A DNA stretch of 7,256 bases from CAZBGL01 sp964491375 (GTDB taxonomy: Bacteria > Desulfobacterota > Deferrisomatia > Deferrisomatales > Deferrisomataceae), in NCBI GenBank assembly GCA_964491375.1, contig CAZBGL010000041.1, positions 1 through 7,256 on the forward strand, given 5' to 3'. Under the pieces are notes generated by a model. The model saw only the letters and a list, made by a program, of their open reading frames with translations. It was not told the origin of the DNA and ran no database searches. The position numbers and the translations under genes are program-made. This document shows, piece by piece, positions 1 to 6,000 of this stretch. How positions within the stretch are numbered: the first letter of the stretch is position 1; every line of letters starts with the position of its first letter.

Positions 1-2
1 TC

Positions 3-566
3 GAACGCCTCGGCGAGAGCACCCCCCGCCGGGTGGACGTACGGATCGTGGCCGCCACCAACAAGGACCTTCGGCGCGAGGTGGCCGAGGGGCGGTTCCG
101 CGACGACCTGTATTTCCGCCTGTGCGTGGTGCCCATCGAACTGCCCCCCCTCCGCGAGCGCCGGGAGGACATTCCCCTGCTGGTGGATCACTTCTTGAAA
201 CGCCTGGCGCTGCGGGAAGGCCGCCGGAAGGTCATGGCCTCGGCCGTGTACCCCATCCTCCAGCGGTACTCCTGGCCCGGCAACGTGCGCGAACTGGAAA
301 ACGCCGTGGCCCACGCCTATGTGTGCTCGGCCGGCGACGTGATCCAGCCCGAAGCCCTGCCGGAGCACGTCCTCAGGGGCGAGGACCCGTTTGGAGGCCC
401 CGACCCGTACGCCGAGGAGCGCGATCGGATCTACGCGGCCCTCGAGGCCACGGGCTGGAACAAGGGGGAAGCGGCCAAGCGGCTGGGCCTGAGCCGGACC
501 ACCCTGTGGCGCCGGATGCGCAGCCTGGGGATCCGGGACCCCCGCCGCCGGCCGGCGCCTCGCTGA
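3..566 (+). CDS. Sigma-54-dependent transcriptional activator (NtrC family), 3' part
   Basis: This is the last 187 residues of a bacterial enhancer-binding protein that uses ATP hydrolysis to open promoters held by sigma-54 RNA polymerase. The frame is open from the first bases of the window, so the gene starts upstream; the GTG at 33 is internal. Visible in order are the AAA+ sensor I segment VRIVAATNKDL (visible residues 13-23), the typical FRDDLYFRL and PPLRER segments, sensor II WPGNVRELEN (91-100), and a C-terminal Fis-type helix-turn-helix (about 141-175, containing AAKRLGLSRTTLWRRM). Walker A and B, the GAFTGA loop and any receiver or sensor domain lie outside the window, so it cannot be said whether this is a two-component response regulator. 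The next genes run the same way after a 239-base gap that holds a sigma-54 promoter, so they are its likely targets. The family call is secure; the signal it answers to is unknown. Confidence 0.95.
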   Translation, partial: ERLGESTPRRVDVRIVAATNKDLRREVAEGRFRDDLYFRLCVVPIELPPLRERREDIPLLVDHFLKRLALREGRRKVMASAVYPILQRYSWPGNVRELENAVAHAYVCSAGDVIQPEALPEHVLRGEDPFGGPDPYAEERDRIYAALEATGWNKGEAAKRLGLSRTTLWRRMRSLGIRDPRRRPAPR

Positions 567-616
567 GTCCGCCCGGAGAGAGTCTGCGGGGGGCTCCTCC
601 TGAAGTCCCGGCAGGC

Positions 617-653
617 GTTTCGATGTTTCCCCTGCACGAAAAGCGTTGAAACA
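617..653. promoter_or_regulatory. Possible upstream activator-binding site
   Basis: GTTTC occurs at 617-621 and again at 625-629, and its complement GAAAC at 648-652. The pair TGTTTC (624-629) and GAAACA (648-653) forms a six-base inverted repeat with an 18-base spacer; TTTCG (618-622) and CGAAA (637-641) form a second, nested one. The centre is about 100 bases upstream of the -24/-12 promoter, a usual distance for enhancer sites of NtrC-type activators. The Fis-type helix-turn-helix of the upstream gene product is the obvious candidate ligand. The arms are short and could be chance, so this is a suggestion only. Confidence 0.3.
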
Positions 654-737
654 ATCCCGCGCAACACCGAGGGGGAAACGGTCCCCAAGACGCCTCCAAC
701 CCGTGGGGCTGCCGAGGTTTTTTCGGAACGGCGGATG

Positions 738-753
738 CGGCCCACCGGTTGCA
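738..753 (+). promoter_or_regulatory. Sigma-54 (-24/-12) promoter
   Basis: The site reads CGGCCCA-CCGG-TTGCA. It has the invariant GG at 739-740, exactly ten bases, then the invariant GC at 751-752 inside a perfect TTGCA -12 element. Against the consensus TGGCACG-N4-TTGCA it matches 9 of 12 fixed positions; the mismatches are the base before GG and two positions between GG and the spacer. Transcription should start near 763-765, leaving about 40 bases of leader before the ATG at 806. It sits directly downstream of a gene for a sigma-54 activator and just ahead of the barrel-cytochrome cluster, which makes a functional role more likely than for an isolated match. Confidence 0.68.
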
Positions 754-791
754 TGGCTTTCATCCCGGAAAGTGTGCCGTCGTTCACATGC

Positions 792-797
792 GGAGGG
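792..797 (+). promoter_or_regulatory. Ribosome binding site deciding the start at 806
   Basis: GGAGGG ends eight bases before the ATG at 806. It lies downstream of the alternative ATG codons at 749 and 788, so it can serve only the 806 start. The 806 start also puts a clean signal peptide at the N terminus. Confidence 0.8.
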
Positions 798-805
798 AAT
801 CGGGA

Positions 806-2119
806 ATGCGCGCGGTCCTGGCAGTGTCGACCGCCCTGTGGGCGGCCGTGATGTCGTCAGGGGGGGCCCTCGCTGGGGTCAGGGCGGACGCGGACGCGGA
901 GCTCCGCGTCCGCTGGGCCCAGTTGCACACGGGATCCGACGAGACGGACCAGGATCTGGGAGTGACCCTGGGGCTTGAGGCGAACGATCTGGCCCGGAAG
1001 GGCCTGGGGTTCTCGGGTCGGCTCTATTACGCGGCCGACCTGGACGGCACAGCGGAATCCAGCCTGTACAAGGACGCGCTCGACACCTACTCCCGCCGGG
1101 ACGACTGGCGGCTGTACCGGGCCGTGCTGTCCTACGACCTGCCGGCCGGGTGGGGCCGGATCGAGGGGGGGAGGCAGGAGGTGTGGAGCGCGGAAACGGT
1201 CCTGTTCGACGGCGCGTTGGTGCGGGTCGTTCCAAGCCGTTGGGCCCGGATCGAAGTGTTCGGGGGCCGCCGCGTGAGCTTTTTCAAAGACCCCGAGCCC
1301 AACGCGGTGTACGGGGCCAACGTCGAACTGCGGCCGTGGCCCGGGGGCGCGGTCGCCGTGGAGGACGTCCGTTACATCAAGAACTCCTTGGAACTGGAAT
1401 GGATCCAGGACCTTGCCGGGTGGGGTACGGGACGGCTGGCCTACCGGATGATCGAACACGACCCCCAGGGCGTGACCGGGTCGTTCCACGTGTACCCCTG
1501 GGCGGAAGCCGAGTTCCACGCCCGGTACGAGCGCACCTTCTCCGGAAAGGGAGACGACGCCTTTGCCTACGACTACACCTCGGCCGAGGAGCACGAGGTG
1601 CCCTACCTCGCCTTTGAACCCCTGGAACCCTACGCCGACTACCGCATCGCGTTCCGCCAAGGTTTTTTCGGGAAGGCAGGGCTGGGCCTTCGCCTTCGCC
1701 ACCACAACGTCGTGCACGAGGGAGACGAAGACACCTACAACGTGGACTTCGACGAGGGAGCCGTGCTGCTCGACCTGTCCGACGTTCCGTGGACAGGGCT
1801 CCGCGTGGACACCCGGGTCTTCCGGTGGGTCGAAAGCCGCGACCGGAGCGACATCACAGAGGACAACCTGTGGGGCTTCTCGGTGAGCCTGGAGCAGGCG
1901 TGGCGCGGGCACGCGCTCGGCGCCGGGTTCGAGCGCGTGGCCTACGACTCGGACGGAAGGCCCCGGGACAGCCAGGCGATGGAGGTGTGGGCACGCATCC
2001 GCCTGTGGAGCCGGGCCGACCTGCACGTGCGGTACGCACGCCAGGCCGACGACCTTTACCGGTCCGAGGGGGTGGACGCGCTCAACACCTTTGCGGCTCG
2101 CCTGAACCTGAGTTTCTGA
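806..2119 (+). CDS. Outer-membrane beta-barrel (porin-like) protein of a cytochrome cluster
   Basis: A 437-residue exported protein. Residues 1-23 form a Sec signal peptide (hydrophobic core LAVSTALWAAVM, cleavage probably after Ala21-Leu-Ala23). The mature part is mostly alternating hydrophobic and polar residues, rich in Tyr, Trp, Arg, Asp and Gly, with many strand-like stretches such as FSGRLYYAADL, RLAYRMIEHD and LRLRHHNVVH. It ends in LNLSF, with the C-terminal Phe typical of outer-membrane barrels. There is no CXXCH motif, no other cysteine, and no internal hydrophobic helix. The ATG at 806 was chosen for its Shine-Dalgarno sequence at 792-797; ATG codons at 788 and 749 are in frame but have no such site. 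It is followed after 18 bases by a dodecahaem lipoprotein. In porin-cytochrome conduits known from Geobacter and Shewanella, a barrel of this kind sheathes a multihaem wire across the outer membrane; that role is inferred here from context. I do not recognise a named family. Confidence 0.85.
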   Translation: MRAVLAVSTALWAAVMSSGGALAGVRADADAELRVRWAQLHTGSDETDQDLGVTLGLEANDLARKGLGFSGRLYYAADLDGTAESSLYKDALDTYSRRDDWRLYRAVLSYDLPAGWGRIEGGRQEVWSAETVLFDGALVRVVPSRWARIEVFGGRRVSFFKDPEPNAVYGANVELRPWPGGAVAVEDVRYIKNSLELEWIQDLAGWGTGRLAYRMIEHDPQGVTGSFHVYPWAEAEFHARYERTFSGKGDDAFAYDYTSAEEHEVPYLAFEPLEPYADYRIAFRQGFFGKAGLGLRLRHHNVVHEGDEDTYNVDFDEGAVLLDLSDVPWTGLRVDTRVFRWVESRDRSDITEDNLWGFSVSLEQAWRGHALGAGFERVAYDSDGRPRDSQAMEVWARIRLWSRADLHVRYARQADDLYRSEGVDALNTFAARLNLSF

Positions 2120-2123
2120 TCGC

Positions 2124-2130
2124 GAGGGAG
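2124..2130 (+). promoter_or_regulatory. Ribosome binding site of the dodecahaem lipoprotein gene
   Basis: GAGGGAG lies seven bases before the ATG at 2138, within the 18-base gap after the barrel gene stop. No room exists for a separate promoter here, which supports co-transcription. Confidence 0.75.
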
Positions 2131-2137
2131 AGACCTC

Positions 2138-2995
2138 ATGCGACGGATCCAGATCCGACCTGCCGTACTGTCTGCGGGCCTCGTGCTCTCCCTGTTCCTG
2201 GGTTGCGTGAGCGGGCTCAAGGGACTGCGGTTCAGCCACAAGCTGCACGCGGACGAGGCCGGGTGTGCCGATTGCCACGACGCGGCGGCTCGGGCGGGCC
2301 ATGAGGCGTGTTCCGCGTGCCACGAGATCGACGAGGACGCCCCTTCCAAGGCCTGCCTCGCGTGCCATGCCCAGGGGGACTACGGGGTCGAGAGCGCCCG
2401 GCCGGCCTCATACGCGGACGTCCGGTTCGAGCACGATGCGCACGAGGACGTGGACTGCACGGTGTGCCACGCCGGGGCGCTCCGGAGCACGCGGGCGGCC
2501 GACTCGAACCTGCCGGCCATGGCCACGTGCCTGGCCTGCCACGACGGCGGCGAGGCGCCCGCCGGCTGCGAGACCTGCCACGAGCGGCTGCGCAGGAACG
2601 TGCGGCCCGACACCCACACCTCCCTCTGGGCGAAGACCCACGGCAACGCGGCCCGTGCCGGGGACGAATCGTGCACCTGGTGCCACGGCCGGAGCGCGTG
2701 CTCCGACTGCCACAGCCGAAACCGGCCGGCCAGTCACACCCCGGCCTGGAAGGACTCGGGGCACGGGATCGCGGCGGACCTGGACCGGGAGGCGTGCGCC
2801 GTGTGTCACCGGGCGGACGAGTGCTCCCGGTGCCACCGGATGAGGCCGCCGAGCCACTTTGGCGCCCGGTTCCGGATCCCCCTGTCGTCGGCCGAGGGGC
2901 ACGCCGCCCTGGTGTCGCGCCGGGGCGGCGCGCGAAGCTGCCGGGCGTGCCACGAGGCCAGCTTCTGCCTGTCCTGCCACCCCGGCGGGTTTTGA
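2138..2995 (+). CDS. Dodecahaem c-type cytochrome, probable lipoprotein
   Basis: A 285-residue exported cytochrome with 12 CXXCH motifs, whose first cysteines are residues 43, 58, 73, 107, 131, 144, 179, 188, 220, 229, 268 and 277. That is one haem per about 22 mature residues, so the protein should be little more than a haem wire. The N terminus has a basic start, a hydrophobic core and FLGC at residues 20-23, a slightly off-consensus lipobox with Cys23 as the likely lipidated residue. Two FXHXXH stretches (RFSHKLH, RFEHDAH) precede haems 1 and 4, as in class III (c3/c7-like) bis-histidine cytochromes. The C-terminal third holds three copies of a two-haem unit. It follows a barrel gene by 18 bases and precedes a giant cytochrome by 36, so it is the likely electron carrier within or beneath the barrel. 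Haem count is certain from the motifs; location and partner are inferred. Confidence 0.93.
   Translation: MRRIQIRPAVLSAGLVLSLFLGCVSGLKGLRFSHKLHADEAGCADCHDAAARAGHEACSACHEIDEDAPSKACLACHAQGDYGVESARPASYADVRFEHDAHEDVDCTVCHAGALRSTRAADSNLPAMATCLACHDGGEAPAGCETCHERLRRNVRPDTHTSLWAKTHGNAARAGDESCTWCHGRSACSDCHSRNRPASHTPAWKDSGHGIAADLDREACAVCHRADECSRCHRMRPPSHFGARFRIPLSSAEGHAALVSRRGGARSCRACHEASFCLSCHPGGF
2609..2980 (+). repeat. Three tandem di-haem units within the dodecahaem cytochrome
   Basis: Residues 158-197, 198-238 and 239-281 are repeats of about 41 residues, each ending in CXXCH-X4-CXXCH (haem pairs starting at Cys179/188, 220/229 and 268/277). The first two share a leading TH or SH, a Trp four residues after the His (HTSLW, HTPAW), an HG dipeptide and a trailing RP. 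The third is diverged: it has lost the Trp, and its HA (residues 255-256) stands where the others have HG. The conserved histidines outside CXXCH are plausible distal haem ligands. Confidence 0.7.
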
Positions 2996-3015
2996 ACCGA
3001 TCGTCTGTAGACGCA

Positions 3016-3026
3016 AGGGAGGAGAG
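3016..3026 (+). promoter_or_regulatory. Ribosome binding site of the giant cytochrome gene
   Basis: AGGGAGGAGAG contains GGAGG at 3018-3022, nine bases before the ATG at 3032. This is the strongest Shine-Dalgarno sequence in the window. It fixes 3032 as the start of the long cytochrome. Confidence 0.82.
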
Positions 3027-3031
3027 CCGAA

Positions 3032-6000
3032 ATGAGCGCACGGACCGTTCTGAAACACATGGCATGGATCCTCGCCGCGGGACTCGCTGTGGCCCCGGGC
3101 GCTGCCGGAGCCCACGTGGATGTTCCCCTGAAGGACGCCAACGGGAACGCCATCGCCCCGGATAGCGTGACCCCCTACAGCCCGCGGCAGACCTGCGGGG
3201 CCTGCCATTCCTATGAGGAGATTACTCAGGGCTACCACTTCCAGCAGGGGTGGGACGAGCTGTACACCGAGGCGGAAAAGGAGCATACACCGTGGGTCCA
3301 GGGCCCGGGCATGGCCGGGAAGTGGTGACCCCCCTCGACCAACAGCAGCCAGTTGGCTGCAAAAAAGAACACCAGCGTGGACGAGATCGACCTGACCCTC
3401 TACGACTGGGTGGGCAAAGGGGTGCTGAACCCCTCGGCCAAGATCAAGGTGCCGGCGTGCGGGTGGTGTCATCCGGGTGGGGGGCCGGCCGAGTACGCCC
3501 GGGATCCGGGAACTGGCCTCGCTTCGGACAGGCGCTACGACGAGGCTGAGACGGAAGCCTTGGCCGCGGCTGAAGAAGGTGGGTACATCGATGGCGATTT
3601 CTACACCATGGTAGCGGGCAAAGGGCCGAGCCACTGGACCGAGTCCGGCGTGGTGGAAGCCGACTGTCTGCTGTGCCACTTTGGCAGAAGCGACAAGTAC
3701 AACTTCGGCGGCCGCAACAAGCAGCTCACATACCGCAACTACCGCTGGGCAGCCACGGTGGGGGCGCGCATGGGCACGGTGACGGGCAAGGTGTACGAGT
3801 TTGACGAGTCGGTTAAGACCGGATTCATGAACGGAACTTGGACCGGTCAGACGCCGACGGTCTCATACGACACCGAGAGCGATGACACCGTGCTCACGGT
3901 GCAGAATGGAAACCTCTACCTCAAGGGCGAGATCATCGCGAAACGGCCCGAGACCTACATCCCGTGCCTGTTCTGCCACGAGGGTTCGGACACCAAGAAA
4001 CGGGGGTTCGAGTGGAGCGGCGAGCACGACGTGCACGCGGCCGCCGGGATGCACTGCCTGGACTGCCACGGGCTCACCGATGCCGACGGCGACGGTGACG
4101 TGATGGAGCACCAGATCGGCAAGGGATACGCCCACCTGGGGAGCGTGCGGGACGACCTCGATGGCACCATGAAGTGGGACTGCGAGGGATGTCACCTGGG
4201 CGGTGGGGCCCAAGATCCCACGGACGCCCACGAAGAGGCGTTCGGCAAGGCGGTGTTCCACGTGGAGCGCATCGCCTGTGAGGGGTGTCACATCCCGAGG
4301 CTCGACTGGAACGAGGGCTACCTGATCGACATGTCCAGCGGGAAGCAGGTCTGGACGCTTTCGGACGGCACTACCCCCACATGGGCCGGGGACTTCCAAA
4401 AGGCCGGGACGTTCGTGCCCTTTCTCAAGAAGTACGACCCGGATGGCCCTGAAGGCCCCAAATCCGAAAAATACTATCCCTTCGGTGCCAAGAGCTCGGC
4501 CTGGTTCGGCCGGGTGAGCGCGTCCGGGGAGATCCAGCCTATCGTCCTCCGGCACGTGTACGACGCGTACACCGCGCTCAAGGACGCGGGGCTCTTGGAA
4601 AACCCCACGGTCCCGGTGATCACCGTGCCGAACCATCTGGAGGGGCAGACCGATCTCTCGACCACGGACGACACAAGGCCAAGCATCTCCACCCCCAATG
4701 ACATTAAGGCCATGATCGGGAAACTCGAGGAGATGTTCCCGGAGAGCCGCGTGGTATTCGTGACCAACGTGGTCAAAGGTATCGACAAGGACACCGGGGA
4801 GCTCACGGAACTCGAGGAGTTTGCCGAGGCCGAGAGCTGCCACGACTTTTCCATCAACCACGATGTCCGTCCCGCCGAGGAGGCTCTGGGCGCTGGCGGT
4901 TGCACGGACTGCCACACCGGTTCAGGAGGGCCCCTTTACAACCCCCAGATCCGCGACGTGACCGGATACCTCGCGCACCGCAACGAACTGGTGGACGATG
5001 AACTCCTGGCCGATCCCTCCTACGCCGAGACCATGACCCACTTTGCCGGGTTTGACGAGGACCAGAGCGCCCGGCTGCTGCGGGCGATCGGGGACCCGGA
5101 GGACCCGGAGGATGTGCACGCCTCGGTGGTGACCTACGCCGAGGACGGCGCCAACACGTGCGCCCGGTGCCATCCCGACGCCGTGGAGAGCTTCAAGGAC
5201 TCCGTGCACTACGCGAGCCGTTCCGTCGTGGGGAACGAGAACTTCTTCTTCCCGGGCGGCGGCCGGCACGGCATGCTGGACCGGGCGTGCGCCCTGGTGG
5301 GCTCGAGCATGCTCCTGAACATGCTCAACACCGCCTACGCCTCGGTGGAGGTGGCCGACGAGCAGGGCGGCACGCCGGGCCAGCAGTGCGGGTCGTGCCA
5401 CACGAACTACTACAACACCCTGTTCGAGGGGTTCCTGGCCCAGACGTTCCAGGGACAGGGCATGGAGGCCGACGCAGCGGCCGCACGGGCCGAGCGGGTC
5501 CTGTTCGCGGGCGTGGACTGCCTGGTGTGCCACGCCGAGAACTACGACTTCCGGGTCCGGATGACCTACGAGGAGGACCCCCTGGGGCTCAACACGGGCT
5601 TCGGCACGATGGACGGCAAGGCCCAGCGGATCCGGCAGGACCGCTCCTACGAGGCCGTGGACTCCATCGCCCATCCCTCGGACGAAGCGTGTCTGCGGTG
5701 CCACGAGCACGGCCGCACCGACTACAAACGGGGCGAGCTGCCCGAGCCGGAATACGACATCCACTACGAGCTCGGGGTCTCCGGGGAGAACCCCTGCACC
5801 TTCTGCCACGCGGCCGAGGGGCACAAGTTCAACCGGGGCCGCATGGTCAACGGCGACCTGTTCGCCGCGGACTACCCCGTGAACTCCGAGGACAACGACG
5901 CCTCCTGCGCCGGGTGCCACACCGGCCGGCCCCACGAAAGCCGCAGGCTGAACGACCACGTGGACCACGTGGCCTGCGAGACCTGCCACATCGTGTGGAC

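Larger units (their letters stand above)
3194..4915 (+). repeat. Octahaem module 1 of the giant cytochrome
   Basis: This spans haem motifs 1 to 8 (Cys55 to Cys624), spaced 88, 69, 100, 30, 42, 32 and 208 residues. Landmarks shared with module 2 are TCGACH at the first haem, GM-X4-Sec at 93-99, DCLLCH at the third, HVERIACEGCHI at the seventh, and the NHDVRPAEEAL stretch ahead of the eighth. An EF-hand-like acidic loop (DADGDGD, residues 350-356) follows the fifth haem. The degenerate AESCH at residues 600-604 lacks the first haem cysteine. Confidence 0.75.

Noticed and set aside
712..726. CCGA...TCGG hairpin with a T run as a terminator after the regulator gene
   Set aside because: The stem is only four pairs and the T run is in the loop rather than after the stem.
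749..805. Upstream ATG starts (749, 788) for the barrel gene
   Set aside because: The Shine-Dalgarno sequence at 792-797 can serve only the ATG at 806. The extensions would place extra residues before the signal peptide, and the 749 start overlaps the sigma-54 -12 element.
857..2368. Long open frame on the minus strand (503 codons) opposite the barrel gene
   Set aside because: It spans the barrel gene and the start of the lipoprotein gene, has no domain I recognise, and looks like a composition artefact.
3326..3328. The TGA as a simple pseudogene mutation
   Set aside because: About 3.9 kb of frame stays intact after it, with all haem motifs preserved, and a SECIS-like hairpin and a Cys in the paired module fit better. 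A sequencing error cannot be excluded from the sequence alone.
3361..3367. A_AAA_AAG slippery heptamer, in register, just after the hairpin
   Set aside because: It is the classic -1 frameshift heptamer, but the frame is already correct on both sides of the TGA and the haem motifs continue in the zero frame. The hairpin also lies upstream, not downstream, of it. Probably chance (Ala-Lys-Lys codons).
3377..3610. A separate gene starting after the TGA (GTG 3377, GTG 3410 or ATG 3608)
   Set aside because: None has a Shine-Dalgarno sequence or a following signal peptide, which a c-type cytochrome needs, and the tandem-module comparison needs the segment before the TGA.
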